Shown: one piece after another, positions 1-13,144 of the stretch | Position numbering within the stretch: the stretch's first letter is position 1 | Layout of the letters: every line of letters begins with the position of its first letter | Origin: Diadema setosum | Lineage: Eukaryota; Echinodermata; Echinoidea; Diadematoida; Diadematidae | Direction of reading: 5' to 3' | NCBI RefSeq assembly: GCF_964275005.1 | Contig: NC_092706.1 | Span: forward strand, 10,931,239 to 10,995,238 | DNA: 64,000 nucleotides | Made by a program: the position numbers and the translations under genes | The notes under the pieces: model-generated | Database searches by the model: none | The model's input: only the letters and a program-made list of their open reading frames with translations | What the model was told of the DNA's origin: nothing

Positions 1-1160
1 CACGCATTGGATTTTGGGATCATTTTTCAAAGGGTTCGCGCAAAACGTCAACAAATCAGTAAAAAAAAAAAAAAAAAAAAGTGTCGATTCGGCGCACGCG
101 CACAAAGCGAAGTCGTCGACGTCATTTCATTAATGACCCGCAATCTACTAGTACGCGCGTGCCCCAGGAGTAATCTTCTCTAATCTAGGATGAAGTAATT
201 TTCTTTTTCGGAACAGACGCAGAATGTCGTGTCACGCTCGAAATAGCACGAGTAAACGATGCTACCTATATGGACGAAAGCAATCAAAGCCAGATTTCAA
301 ACAGGCGCCGCGCGCAAAGCGCGAAAGACGCGGTGATTCATTTTACACTTTCGTCTTCTGTCTGCCTGTCAACCGTACTACCGACTATGACGTAACAGTT
401 CCTTGACCGTTACTTCCCCTTTATTAGCAGCCACGCAGACGTTTTAACCTTTCGATGGCGCGAAGCGAAGATTCATTTTTTTTTTTCAATTCATTTCATG
501 TAGACAATGCTCTAATTGCTCGTGTTGACGCCCGTGACTGCAAGAAAACCTTGTTTTTACACATTGAATAGTATCTGAGTTGGTGAATGAATCAGAACCC
601 GTGTGAATTAATTAGAATCTGACATTTTCTGCCCCCTCCCCGTCATGTCCCCCTTTTTTGAAGGAGGAAAGATCTCAGATCTAGCTTCAAAGGGATATTA
701 ACCCTTTCGTCCAAAGACTCGTATCAATCTGAAGCCTGATACTTTTATTGAGGACAACCCCTCAGTTCATAGACAGTTATGACATTTTTGATGGCCAATA
801 CTCAATCTTCTCAAATATCTCTACAAAGGTGACAAGCTGGATTACTATTGCTGGCACACACCCGCACAAAGACACAAATTCAGTAAGAAACTATAATCTC
901 CGCCAAACAGTCTTTCAGAAAGATGTGTATGCAGCATTGTCAGTTCGATAAATTCAACGTAAAACGAGACTTAAGACTATCATCTACGGGAATCAGCTTT
1001 GTCCTGTACAATCCACAGAGAGTTATGAATGTGAAAGTGAAAGGCTTAGCCGACAAGATATATGTAAGCATAACTAAGTAAGTTTAGTAGGTAAATCACA
1101 AAGTCATGATTGAATAATTTCTTTCTTTTTGCAGGAAACATATTCATTTCATTGAAGCAC
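1..1160. other. No gene recognised; CpG-richer first 450 bases
   Basis: No credible coding exon, repeat family or RNA gene is visible. The first ~450 bases hold more CpG than their surroundings, with clusters such as GCGCACGCGC near 90-105, TCGTCGACGTCA near 113-124 and GGCGCCGCGCGC near 304-315. There is a 20-base A run near 61-80. This could be the edge of a regulatory region or decayed repeat. The open frames here are short and show no protein-like composition. Confidence 0.4.
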
Positions 1161-1222
1161 CAATATATATTTCACTGGATTATATAGCAACGAAATAAAG
1201 TAAACAACATTGAATTGAATAG
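1160..1222 (+). repeat. Possible retroelement 3' end
   Basis: The run GAAATAAAGTAAACAACATT followed by GAATTGAATAG resembles the 3' ends of the plus-strand LINE fragments elsewhere in this window, which read AAAATAAAGTTTGAATTGAA. Only the last ~60 bases match and no coding part is seen upstream, so this is a tentative call. Confidence 0.3.
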
Positions 1223-3028
1223 ACAATCCGAATTTTCAAACTATAGATATAGTTTTTATACCACATGCACGTTCTGATTTTTCCCCAGTGTAGAAAATCA
1301 TTGGAAAACCTTTCTCGACTAGCACTTGTGCTAACTTCTGGTTCTCATTTTAACAGCGCTTTTACAAAGAATCAAGGTAAATATGTTTGTATTATGATTA
1401 CGCATGCATGTATTTTTACCTGTACATAAATTCGTAAATTGATATAAAACCAGATTCATATACAGATTCGCAGAGACAAAAAAAAAAAAAAAATGGGCAT
1501 GTCCAAACTGAAATAATAATCTGCTCTAGCGTATCTCTGGCGAATCCCTACGAAAAGCTAATGAATACACCGAACGTCAAATATGTTCCGAACTATTTAG
1601 CAATGGATGCGCGAACACATCTTCTATAACTCAAGTTTCCTTTCTATTGGGTCGCACTGCACAAACCTTGCCATTTTTAGCTTTGTTTATTACCATGCTG
1701 TTGTTCATGTATGTACTTCTCGATCTCGACTGGCTGGCCCTGGAATCTGCTTATTCTTGGGACTCTGCGCGGTGGTTGGATTTTTTTAAATATAAATTAT
1801 ATGTTTACGTGTTGTGGGTCTTTTTGCTGGTAATCTGGGATTGAGAAGTCCATTCATAATGGGCCCTACTCACAAGCTCTGCTTCTTGGGGACTCATATC
1901 CATTTGCACAACTTTGATGGTGTTGGGAAAGCGATTTCGATACATTTTTAGTAAGGAAATGATCATTAGCAATCGATAAAAAATGATACTGTAAGTTTGA
2001 GCTCTTTCATGTATTTGTAATTACTTCCGGGATGTTGATACCACCAATAAAAGTACTGCGAGAAAGTCGTTGTTTATACATAAGTGCATGAATCCTTCTT
2101 CGCAGTGCACGCTAAGTTGTGTTTTGGTTGTTGTTGGGTTGTTGTTTTTGTTTTTGTTTTGTTTTTTCTGTTTTTTGGGAAGGGTATTCCATGCGTGGTC
2201 TATTGAGAAATTAAAACTGCGATTTAAGCATGACCATGCTGTTTTAAGTACTAGCTCACGTGAACAGCGTTTACAAGTTCGATTCCACGCGTTTGCGTGA
2301 CAAATACCGGATTCTTTATACCACATGCAGTAGACCAAAACACACACTCTTTCAAAACAGCTTTAATAGACAATAAGATTAATACAACATAATTATATAC
2401 TTCAAGTTTTAATTGAGACAGGCGAGCGTAGTTTGAACTGAATTTAGCACATGCGGCTTCGATATCAAATATCAGCTTCAGGATTTGACTGAATGTTGCT
2501 GCTTTTTTCCCCAGGAGATTTTAATGTCGATGAGCAGTACGTCCTCCTTTTACGTCACGCTTGCGTGACAGCGTGGAAAAACTTTCATCTTGAGACGATG
2601 ACTCAAGTAAAAAAAAAAAAAAAAAAAGAAGAAGAAGACAACATCAAAATCTTTTTATTTTTTTTTTGTCTCTTAATGAAGTAGCCCGCTATAATTCGCG
2701 TGATGGTATCATGTGTCCATAAGCAACTGGCGGGTGATTTCTGATTAAAGGATGGCAGAAAAAAAAAAATGGAGGTATCGTATTCGTTTCTCATGAAGTC
2801 ATTCTCATTCCCGAAGTACAGTAGTTACATTGTGTGATACACTGTGTATATGCAAGGAAGGCTCAGATTTAGATTATTATGTTAAAAAAAAAAAAAAAAA
2901 AAAAAACCTCTGCACTTCGTGCTGAGACGAAGTCGTGAAAGCCTGTGTCAGTGACGGGGGGGGGGGGGGGGGGGGACAGAAAATTAAAATTAGACAAGTA
3001 GACGAAAAGCTTGAAGACAGGGGAAAGA
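1223..3028. other. Non-coding; homopolymer tracts only
   Basis: No gene recognised. Notable runs are A near 1480-1493, A near 2609-2627, A near 2884-2906 and an uninterrupted G run at 2956-2975. The short hairpin GTCACGCTTGCGTGAC lies near 2555-2570. The small open frames are mostly translations of homopolymers. Confidence 0.5.
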
Positions 3029-3029
3029 T

Positions 3030-3083
3030 TTGTTTTGTTTTGTTTCGTTTTGTTTCGTTTTGTTTTGTTTTGTTTTGTTTTGT
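3030..3083 (+). repeat. (TTTTG)n microsatellite
   Basis: Tandem TTTTG pentamers with two TTTCG variants, about 11 units. Translations such as FVLFCF on this strand and NKTKQ on the other come from the repeat and are not a gene. Confidence 0.95.
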
Positions 3084-3497
3084 GTTTTACCAGGCTGGCA
3101 TCGTACACTTGAAGAGTCTTGTATGGATGGAGTATATGTACCCAGTGTTGTATAGGAATTAAAGTTTCATTAAAGTCGAACGAGGGATAATTTCCGATGA
3201 TATATCAAAAAAAAATGGTCTTAGTCCCAATCACGTTATGCAAATGAGATTATGATAACGTGGCCTTACAAGTTTCCATTTCATTTTCACACAAATCTCA
3301 ACTGAATTTACTTTTTTGACATAAATTCACGAAGAAGAATATCATATCACTAAATTAAATCAATTCAATTAAACTTTGTTTCCATTAATGAAAGGAAATA
3401 CATAATACAAAGTTATACATTTGTCTACTCAACTCTTAAACAACTTGAAAAAAAAAGACAAATTATTAAGTGTATAATAACAATCATAATCATATAT

Positions 3498-3502
<5 letters not shown>

Positions 3503-3586
<84 letters not shown>

Positions 3587-3587
3587 A
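3503..3587. repeat. (TA)n microsatellite with a CA interruption
   Basis: A long perfect TA dinucleotide run is broken by ACACACACAC near 3556-3567 and then resumes. Confidence 0.95.
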
Positions 3588-4626
3588 ATATTATTTTAAG
3601 CCTGAAACGACTTGGCAATGAAGACCGCGTGACATGGCGTAGTTAGTCGATAACTATTGAATCACAATGGGACAATGACAAAATCTCTTAGTCTGGTTTC
3701 CCTATTCTTTACGTATGAATGGTCAACACGAAACGTCCAAAACAATTTTGTTTTGTGCGAGGGGTTTGCGTTTGGAGCTTTTACTGGTGTGTTGCTTTGA
3801 TTTGATTTGCTGTGATTTGATTTGCTTTGATTACCATTGATTATCATACTTTGTAATATATATATGCTTATGATTGAATTTTCGATCTACTTTGTGTTAT
3901 GTTTTGTTGAAAGGAAAAAATGAAAATGAAAATGAGAATGAAATTTACGGCAAACTGAACGCGGTCAAGTTAACATTCCCCCGAAGAATATATCGGCACT
4001 TTCCAGGAAATTGCATGCAGATGAAGGTATCTTGTCCTACCACGATCCCGACGTGGTCTGACATGTGATATCTTTCATGCAGGTATTGTCCAGAGTAAGA
4101 TACGTCACAGCTTTCTTCTAGTGGCTGATCATGTTTCAAAACGCTTGATAAGGTGATTTTTTTTTTTCATTCTTCAATAGGTAGATAGAAACTACTTAAT
4201 ACGCCCACAACCTCAAGTGTCTATCCAGCACAGTGGAAGGGATTTCACCTTCCTGGTAAATCATTATGCCATCCTCAACCGTCTTTAAACTAAAGAATGG
4301 TAAAGGACTTGACAACTGTCTAAATATCTGTCCATCAAACGCAAGCGTAAATCATTCATTGATATCTTCTTGATGTGAATCCAAGTTCAACTTCCGATGT
4401 GTGACTGAGAGAATGATTTGGCAATATCTTTCCTAAGTTTGTTTGGGTTGTTTTATTTCTTACTTTTTGAATCAACTTGTAGTAGATTTCTATGTCTTAT
4501 TTGAAAACCAACTCTTGCATCCTTGGGGAACATTACAATACATGTACTACCTGCTGTTAACCTGGTACAGCACGCATTGAGTGAAATCATTTTCCATACC
4601 ATCAGACCTCGCGAACGTGCACGCAA
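3588..4626. other. Non-coding, nothing recognised
   Basis: No exon or known repeat family is seen. There is a short degenerate GATTTGATTTGCT array near 3798-3842 and a GAAAATGAAAATGA stretch near 3917-3940. Both are low complexity. Confidence 0.4.
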
Positions 4627-4774
4627 AAGTCAAGTCTGTATCCATCCAAAGGAGAGGGAGAAAAGTGGCCGTTGTAGACAGGTAGGTAGCCGCTGTAAAC
4701 AGGGTCTTCTTCATCTCCGCCTCCTCCTCCTTTTTCTTCACTAAACTTCAAAGGGCTATGCAAGTTTATCACGA

Positions 4775-5060
4775 AGATGATCTTGTGTGGGTAGGTATAA
4801 GTGTGGACCATTCCATCTGGTTAAAATCCTGCTCTTTCACGATAATAAAAAGGAGTGAAGTTGGATCTTTTACGCGCGTAGGTTGTGTCTAAACTCACAC
4901 ACGGGACCTCCTATCCGAGGGACAGGGCGTTTTGTTTCTTACCAGACGGGACGGTATATGATTTACACACAACATTGCTAAGCCGGACTCGGGAATCGAA
5001 ACCCAGGTCATTGGAAAGAAGACCCGCTACACAGACAAAGCCAAACCACAGCCCCGTCTT
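4775..5060 (-). mobile_element. tRNA-derived SINE, family A, diverged copy
   Basis: Read on the minus strand this follows the better preserved SINE at 31884-32242. It has a tRNA-like head with the B-box-like GGGTTTCGATTCCCGA, then CCCTCGGATAGGA, GGTCCCGTGTG, ACGTAAAAGATCC and TAACCAGATGGAATGGTCC in the same order. The 3' end and its (AAAC)n tail are lost or unrecognisable. Confidence 0.75.
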
Positions 5061-5063
5061 CCA

Positions 5064-5089
5064 TGTTTTGTTTTGTTTTGTTTCTGTTC

Positions 5090-5130
<41 letters not shown>
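5064..5130 (+). repeat. (TTTTG)n then (TTG)n microsatellite
   Basis: A few TTTTG units are followed by about 14 TTG units. The tract abuts the 5' head of the minus-strand SINE, inside the interrupted MITE. Confidence 0.9.
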
Positions 5131-5421
5131 GGGGGATTAGTGGCCGTACAATAGACAGGTGGCCGCTAGGACAGGATTTACTGTATACACACGGCTATAC
5201 GACTTGGCCGTACCGGCTTCACCGGTACTGGTACAGTACCATTCCCCCAAAAGGCACACACGCGCGAACTCCGAACTGAAAGTGCAACCGCACTTTCACT
5301 ATCTCTACAAGCAGACCAGCAATTTTCCATCTTTTGTACTTTCCCCTTTTTCTCTATGCTTTATTCTTTTGCCTGCACAAAAGGCTTCACACTTTTGCTA
5401 CGATACAAAGGCTACTATATA

Positions 5422-6311
5422 CAGAGCGTATCAAAAAAAAAAAAAGGTAATCCAACTTTGGAGGGCTACCATATCATAATTATCAGCTATGAAGAGCACA
5501 GTGTTAGTTGTGAAGAAAGGGGAATTCTTCCTCTTTCCATTGATACCTAGTTATGTTGACAATTTTCATGCATGACTGAGCACATGTACTGTAAAGACAA
5601 CAATGACAAATTGCAGTTTTTCCAAGTTTGCATGTTATTGTGAGGGAACAATGCATGTCTCACTGCATGGATGGGGAAGTTGCCACATAGGCCAGCCTGT
5701 ACGAATGCAGGTTTGTGTTTAGAGTTTGTCTTTAGGGTTTGTCTTTAGGCTTTCTCCTAACATTTTATGGCCCATAACCTTTAACATGGCCTTTTGTCTG
5801 ATAACTTGGTCGCTCCCATGGAGTCCAACCCACACAGTCCATTTTTCTCTGTTCATATTCCATACATCGCTCCCAGTGACAACCATGTCTTGAATATGAA
5901 GAGAGTAAAATGAATAATGGTTTTGCCTTAATGGGAATGACCAAGTTATCGGCGACATGACCATGTTAAAGGTTATGAACCATAAAACGTTAGAAGAAAC
6001 CCTAAACACGAATCTGCAGTCGTGTAGGCTGTCCTGATGATTTGACCACTTTCAGTGACAGATCTCATCCATGCAGTGAGACATGCATTGCTCCTTCACA
6101 ATTACACGCAAACTTGGAAAAAGTGCAATTTGTCATAGTTGTCTTTAAAGTTCATGTATTCACTCATGCATGACATTTGTCAACATAATTAGGTATCAAC
6201 GGAAAGACGAAGAGTTCCCCTTTCCTCACAACCAACATTGCGCTCTCCATAGCTGACAATTATAAAATAGTAGCCCTCCAAAGTTGGATTACCTTTTTTT
6301 GATACGCACTG
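5422..6311. mobile_element. Foldback MITE, ~890 bp, family P, copy 1
   Basis: Almost the whole element is one long inverted repeat. The left end CAGAGCGTATC + A-run + GGTAATCCAACTTTGGAGGG is mirrored at the right end as CCCTCCAAAGTTGGATTACC + T-run + GATACGCACTG. The inner parts (GCATGACTGAGCACATG and AACCTTTAACATGG blocks) are mirrored too. TA flanks both ends (5420-5421 and 6312-6313), which fits a Tc1/mariner-type TA target duplication. It has no transposase. The frame at 5719-6009 (minus) resembles one in the second copy only because the DNA is related. A second copy lies at 32869-33754. Confidence 0.88.
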
Positions 6312-7094
6312 TACATGTATCGTTCATACCTTTGTTTAGAGGTGAATTGCCGCGTGGCATATCATAACTCTACAGAAAAATATCGTAGTAAACATGCTTC
6401 AAGCTCGGTTGTAAGCGTGCATGTAGTAGTTTCCCTACATCCCACCTATGCAAGTTTATACATTGTATTATGTCATTCACTATCAACGTTGAATGATATT
6501 CATTGCTTTCTGAGTTCTTTTCAAGCCATGCAATTTTCATCCTTCCCCGGATCTCTCTGAGATATTACAAAGTTTAATTTATGGTACTTATTATTTTCCA
6601 CGTGGAAAAAGCCCGATTCCAGCTGGAAAACAAAAATAGAAAGCCCGTGCATTAAACACACAATTAAATACAGAAACGTAAGAGACGTATACGAAACAGG
6701 AGAGAAAAAAATATAATGGAAAAACGTGCGGGTATGAATATATATATATATATATATATATACTTTTGTTGAAAATGATAAGTGCGAACACAGTTAATGT
6801 AGTCAACACGTTTAACAAAAGAATGTTTCTACAAAGAATGAAAGTGCAAATTTAAAAAAAGAATCATATTTATTTAGAAAAAGTTATCTTTAAAATATAT
6901 GTACATTTTAAAGTAATAAATGACTATCAGAAAATTACTCTCACACTTTCGTGCCGTTTGGTATAAAGAGATACTATCAATCTTGACAATGATTTCAATA
7001 TTTTGTTCCGTGATCTTTCACTTAATTTTGATAGGAGTTTTGTTTTTACTGACATTCCCTTTTCTTGAAGCTTAGTGGAGGTTTATTGAATACC
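6312..7094. other. Non-coding; short (TA)n
   Basis: No gene recognised. A TA run of about 25 bases lies near 6737-6762. The rest is AT-rich unassigned sequence. Confidence 0.4.
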
Positions 7095-7545
7095 ATAATT
7101 TTCTCATTTGAGATGATAAGTTTTGATACCTTCTATTTATACTCCTCTGTCTACCTTAATCCTACTCTTTCTATCAAAGCCAAATTGATTATGGTGTAGG
7201 ATTGCATTTTACAGGACAATGTCAGACCAATAAACTTTGACGTGAAAGAGTCATGTTTGATAAGAACAAGTGAGAATTTGATCAAAATTATGGAATTTAT
7301 AAAATCATAAATTTTCACAAAAAGTCCTTGATTACTCAATATGAGTATACAAATGAATGAGCTGATAGTGTTACAACCCGCCATTGGTTTGTGCATAAGA
7401 TTTTAAACATTTCCAGGGTTTCTTTTTTTTTTTCTTTGATGCAACTTTAATCCAGTCTAATATCATAATTCATCCGATCCATCAATATTTTGAAGTTATT
7501 CAGCCAGGAGTAACACTATGTTTCACACTTCTTCAACGGAAGAAG
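7095..7545. repeat. Dispersed repeat related to 11029-11600
   Basis: Blocks such as GAATTTGATCAAAATTATGG, AATTTTCACAAAAAGTC, ACAAATGAATGAGCTGATAG and CAGCCAGGAGTAACACTATG occur in the same order and orientation near 11110-11370. The copies are clearly diverged. No terminal repeats are obvious here, so the limits are approximate. Confidence 0.5.
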
Positions 7546-10500
7546 TAACTTTCATCATTTTTTAATTATTTTTACACGATCAATGGAAATATGTGAAAGA
7601 ACAAAATCATCTGCTATACTTCATTTGTATACTCACTGTTTGAGAACTCTTCCAAAAGAAAGTTGCAAATCGCTGACATTTTAAAACTTTCATATTTCTT
7701 ATCCTATCTTTTATGAAATTTGGAAAATTGCTGGTAGGATGTTCATCTTGAATGTTTTGATTGAGTTATTTCTGACAGAATTGTTCTTTAAAGATTTGGC
7801 TTCGCTGCAAAAAGGATTCCGCTTTTGGAGTTTTGTTCTGGTCTTGGTAGTTAGGAATATGTTTTACTGTTTGACAAAAGAAATTGTCAGTGGCTGTCTG
7901 GTGATTTGATTCTTTAACCGAGAGTTGCATTTTTTTTTTACTGTTTTCCATCCAACAAAGAGTGAAACAAAATACAAAGCATGCATTACACAATCATATT
8001 GTTTAATTAGATTTGATATTGATCAAAATTTATCAGGTATAAACCTTTGTGATAATACCGTATCATGCTTGGGGATTTTGGTGTTGACTTTGTTTTATTG
8101 TTCGAATTATTTAGTAGATATGTTACTACAAATACGAAAGAAAGTTATTCACCTCCCAGACCTTTTTTTATTAATTAATTAATTTTTTTTTTTTTTTGGT
8201 GATCTGTGTGTAATCTTCTACAGTAAATGCAAAGTCGACTGATATACATGTAAAGTTTTTGGTTGCATTTTTTTTCTCTGCTCCTTCATTTTTACCTTGT
8301 TCTTTGTTGTGCTGTAATTCCATTTTGTGTTCTTTGTTCATCATAAAATATCGCTTTTTTGTTCATGTGCTGCATTTTTTTTTCACGTGACTTATTGTGT
8401 GTGTTTGTGTGCATTGTTATTTTTGTCATATTTTCTTTGTACACACTCTTAATTAGTGCCTGTACCTCGAACATTGATCTCATGTTATAAGTTTGTATCT
8501 TTTAACTGTATTTTAAAACAGGTAATGTCTATGGAAATGGTTTTACATAACCTGCATCGTATATTATATCAGTTATCAGACACCAAACTGTAAAGGGCCT
8601 GCATAGATACATTTTGGATATACATGTCATTGTGATATTGATTTTCGAGTGATTAACATGTTACAAGATTCTTTTCCATCGCTCTGTAGGTCCCCTGTTT
8701 ACTGTTTGTCATCATCGTACAGTCTGTCAAAAAAAAAAAAAATACAATCAAATTTTCGCATTGATAACACCCAATATGATCAAACTGTCTAAATGCTACT
8801 TCAGGGTCTTAAAATATAACATCTTAGCTCTATTTTGAAAAAAAAAACACACACACACACACAAAAAAAAAAACACCATTCAATTTAGTTAAGCAGTCAC
8901 AGAGAAATGTGGAATGTTGCAAAGCATGTCATGAGTCTGATTCTTCCAAGTTTAGCCCTTCGATGCTTTTGTGAGTGAATACAATAGACATAACTTGGAG
9001 GGAAGGGATTCCTGACATCCTCTACAAAATTCCTCATTTCTCTGTGACCACTGAAGCAAATCGAATAGGGTTTTCTGTAAGATGTGGGCAATGAGTTATA
9101 GTTTCATACCCTGAATTTGTATTTGCATTGATTCACTATTTTTAAAGATATCATTGCGGAGAGTCCCGTTGTATTTTTTTTTTTGAGGGGGGGGGGGGGA
9201 GGGGACATACGGTAAAGTATGGATAGTTTCTCTCGTTATTCATTTGTGCTTACATTTTATATTATACTTTATGGCTTGTACTTCTTTCATGAAATTAATG
9301 TTATACGACAAATTTGTCAAAATGTATATTTTTGTATTATGTATTATTGTTTGTTGGATGGAAATAGTGTAATTGAATTGAATTCAGTTTTACAATATAG
9401 ACATTGTAATGTTATTTTTTCTTTGCTTGTATTATTTTGCGAAAAAAAAAGATCAATCTTTTCCTTTGTTTGTCTTAGATATAAAGAACATAATAATCAA
9501 ATACTGCAATAAGTCTGTAAATTATTGTAAAGAATAAAATCTAGTTCAAGACCAGGTAAGTGTGTGTGCGCGCGCGTGCGCGTGTGTGTGTGGTTTTGAA
9601 TGTTTATGTGTGTTTACTGTGACAAATCTGAATCGTACAGGTCTCGACAAGTTTTGATTTATTGTCTATCAAGAGCGTAAGGATTGCTTATAAAATATTA
9701 TATTGTCGATTCTTAGCTTGTGGTGGTTACAATCGGCAATGAGGTTACTATGGAAAAAGCGAAACTAGACACCTCTACGACAACGATGTCTGGAGCCCAT
9801 GTTTCGTCATTATAGTGTATTAATTGACGAGTCTCTTGAACGCCTGTGTTCCCACGTTCTACTCACTCTCCACACAAACAACCGTGAGTAGGACTAAGCG
9901 GAAGTTTCCCCTTACTCGCAAAGCATCATGGGATCTGGAAGAAAAAGAAATACAAATTCGACATCACATTATTGGCACTTCATTATGAAGCGGCAGGAAA
10001 ACTATAGGAAACTGGGGAAAGCAGGCCAAACTCAGATGTTATTTGGACTCAAAACAAAATTTTGAAACCGCTCCCTGCGTGGCTGGAGTAGTACTTATTT
10101 AGCATTCAAAGAAAGGGGATATTTTGATTTCTTCTCCGCGCCACAAAAGGAAATAACTTTGCTGAGAATTTTGTCTGAGTATACACTTATGAAGACGGAT
10201 GTGTATTGATTAAAGAGGTAGGTTACCCTAATTAAATGCATGTTTATACGAGATGAATGTCGAATATTGACAGCTTCGTGGAGACAATCAGACACACAGT
10301 CCACCATATCCATACCCATGTTTATTATGTTTGTTTTATCTAGTCTTCAGATTTTTTACATATATGTTTTTCATTGATTTTCAAGATTAATAACATAAGC
10401 ATATAGCAATAAACAAATCACATAAAATGGAAAAAAAAGATCAAGAAATTACAAGAAGAGGAAAAAAATAATCTATGATTGACGTACTATTGTGCAGAAG

Positions 10501-11028
10501 CGATCAACAAAACTTTTTACAATTTATCAAAGCCATGTATAAGGAAAGGGAGCTGTGGAACGTTCAAGTTCACATATTTTCTCACAACAGTTATAATTAT
10601 GTGTCACAATCGTAATTGCAAATTTGACGAGGTGACTGAGGTTTTTTTCTTTTTGTTAACAAAAAGCAACAACTACAACAACAACAACAAAATCATTTTA
10701 TTCATACAGATGAGTCATACAAGGAAAAAAAAGAGACACGTGTCCCACGTAACTACATCTTATATATGTTTGTTATGTTTAGTTAATGAAAGGGGGTTTG
10801 AGACTTTTTTTCCTACAAAAGACTCAAGAAAAAGTTTGTATTAGAATTTTATCTCAATATGTACATGCCGAAAATGCCCTGAGAATGAAATGTATCCATT
10901 CAATCTATTTCAAATGGGGAAGAAAAACCACATGTAATTAAGAACAACAATGTGTTATAATAATGATAAAAACTAAATGACCAAACAAATATTTATTTGC
11001 ACCAATGTTCATGAGGCCAATGTGAGGG
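7546..11028. other. Non-coding; scattered low-complexity tracts
   Basis: No exon recognised. The stretch holds an A/CA tract near 8838-8873, a T run joined to a G run at 9174-9204, a GT/GC tract near 9560-9592, and a segment at 9219-9400 with the LINE-tail-like GTGTAATTGAATTGAATTCAG. A small ACAACAACA array lies near 10674-10690. The open frames have no recognisable domains. Confidence 0.4.
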
Positions 11029-11600
11029 GGAAAGAGGAACTTAAATTTTGGACCAGTTAAATGTTAGTCTGAAAAGAAAGGGTTAAATTCTATAAGAAGA
11101 ACAGTGAAGATTTGATCAAAATAGAATAAAACTTAATGAAGTTATGAAATTGTGAAGTCTCACTAATTTTCATAAAAAACAGTCGATGTGAATATGCAAA
11201 TGAATGACTTGATGATGTCATAACCTCACATCTTGTCATTATTCTAACTTGTATACAGAATCTTGACATTTCCCCTTTTTTGTTTAAACGCAATTATACT
11301 TCAGACTCAAGTCCTGTTATATGACTGATCAATCTTTATAAGTTAGTTAGTCAGGAATAACATTATTTTGTACGCCTTTATACTAGAAAATTTCAGGTAT
11401 TTGCATATTCTTATAACCGTTCAAGAAGTGTTGTGCAAAAATTATCAAAAGTTCACAATGTCATAACATCCTTATTATAATCTTCTTCCGAATTTGATCA
11501 TTTTTTTCACCATTGCAATATAATGGGAAAGTCGCCAGAATATGGAATTTTGCTTTTTCCTTTCAGACTAACTTTTAGCTGGTCTAGAAGTCCCCCTTAA
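11029..11600. mobile_element. Non-autonomous DNA transposon, ~570 bp
   Basis: The ends form an inverted repeat. GACCAGTTAAATGTTAGTCTG at 11051-11071 is mirrored by CAGACTAACTTTTAGCTGGTC near 11565-11585, with weaker GGGGGA/TCCCCC pairing further out. The interior matches the repeat at 7095-7545. No transposase is encoded. The exact termini and target duplication are unclear. Confidence 0.6.
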
Positions 11601-13144
11601 GGTCCGAGCCATTTGGTCAAAAAGTTTGTGTCTGTACACGTGCTGCTTCCACTGCTTCAAATGATACCATGCAAAGTGGTAATAGTACTTTTTACGTATA
11701 CTGCAGCATCAAAACTTTTGACGTATACTTTTAACATGGATCAATCTTACAAATCCTACACATGTTCTTTAGGTTGGACGCAGATTGGTCAATCTGATGC
11801 TGCGTTTTGTCTCTTCATGACCTTCGGTGACCTAATGGCAAGAAGAGTGAAACTCTCCTTACGATGATTTAGCTCATCAAGTCTCTTCTGAAAAGCACAA
11901 ATAATCAAACACGTGTCCTCCTCTGAGAAACTTCGTACAGACTGGAAGGGCTCGTCTGTGTTCAACGATTTTATGTGTGATTAAGATAACCTTAGTTAAA
12001 GAATAAGAACTTCCATCAACCTCATTTTCTCTGTCATGGTTGAGACAACGCTTGAATTCTTGTATGAAAATTACAACGCGATTTCCGCCTTGACCAATGT
12101 CGGCCACTTCATTCGCATCCCACCACTGCCGAGAGTGCATGCGCAGGATGTCATTGGTGAAAGTACTTAGTAGTCGTTAATCAGTGAACCGACCCTTTAA
12201 ACCATCCAATCTAGATGAAATTTCGCTGCAGATGCTATATACCACATCGTCATCGGAAAATCGGCACCTCTTAATTGTACTTCAGATCCCATACTGGAGA
12301 AAGATATTAGGTAGATTCAATTTCAGTAAATCTGTATACAAAAGCACTGAGAGAAAAGCAATCACAAGTTTGTAAATTTGAAGGGAATGTGAAAATTATA
12401 GGCCTAATCTTCTAAAATGCGTTGCAAATTAAAGAATCATTAATACATCAAGGAAGCAAGAGCCTCTTGAGAAAAGATATATCTATGAAAAACAAAGGAC
12501 CACGGGGAAAAATGTTTTTAGCCTCTTTGTAATGGATCTATTCATTCATCTATTTATCTACATGTGCTATAAAATATCAAAATTCATACGGCTACTTGCA
12601 TAGCCATGCTACTGCAGATACTCGTTGAGGAGATTATGTACAGGAAGAAACAAGTTGGGGGGAGGTAAACATGACATAGTTGTTTTGTTTTCATGAAGTC
12701 GTCATTTTCTTATTTGCACATTTATTCTTGTCTGGATGGATCTTGTGGCTAATGTTGCAGTTTGGTTGCTAATGATACCTATCTACATAATTATACAAGT
12801 CAATTTAGTTTTCGTGTTGCCATCTAGGAAATTACAAGGCAATGTCGAGGAAGTATAGGGGATAAGGTAAGTTTTTATTGACCAAACAAAATAAGAGAGG
12901 GAACTCTGAGGACATACAAACTTGCAAAGATAATAATGTGGTTCTACGTCAGGGTTTTCAATTTCAATTTCACTTTATTATCTGCAACTTTTTTTTTCTA
13001 GGTATTATTTTTTGGTTAGGGTTTCTTGCAGGTATGATAGGAGATGGGTCTTTTTTTTTTTTCGTTCATACTGTTTTAGATGCGTTTGACATGTTTAACA
13101 TAATTATTCATTCATCATAAACACTTGATGAGTGCATATAGGGG
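11601..13144. other. Non-coding, nothing recognised
   Basis: No gene, RNA or repeat family recognised. A possible minus-strand retroelement tail (TTTCAATTTCAATTTCACTTT) lies near 12957-12977. T runs occur near 12989 and 13051. Confidence 0.35.

Larger units (their letters stand above)
4627..5183. mobile_element. MITE (CAGTCAA family) split by a SINE
   Basis: The left part (4627-4725) and the right end (5138-5183) align with the two ends of the intact MITE at 38804-38971. Both have the GTGGCCG...AGACAGG and GGTGGCCGCTA...ACTGTA blocks. The right end is followed by TA, as expected for a TA-target DNA element. The extra ~390 bases compared with the 168-bp copy are filled by a minus-strand tRNA-derived SINE and a (TTG)n tract, so this is a nested insertion. 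The first base of the left end is degraded. Confidence 0.65.

Noticed and set aside
2869..3162. Frames rich in Lys/Asn/Gln or Phe/Cys on both strands.
   Set aside because: They translate the (TTTTG)n tract and the A and G runs. There is no domain and no splice context.
5719..6009. Minus-strand frame resembling 33277-33465, as if a shared small protein.
   Set aside because: The similarity follows from both lying in copies of the same palindromic transposon. The frames differ in length and limits.
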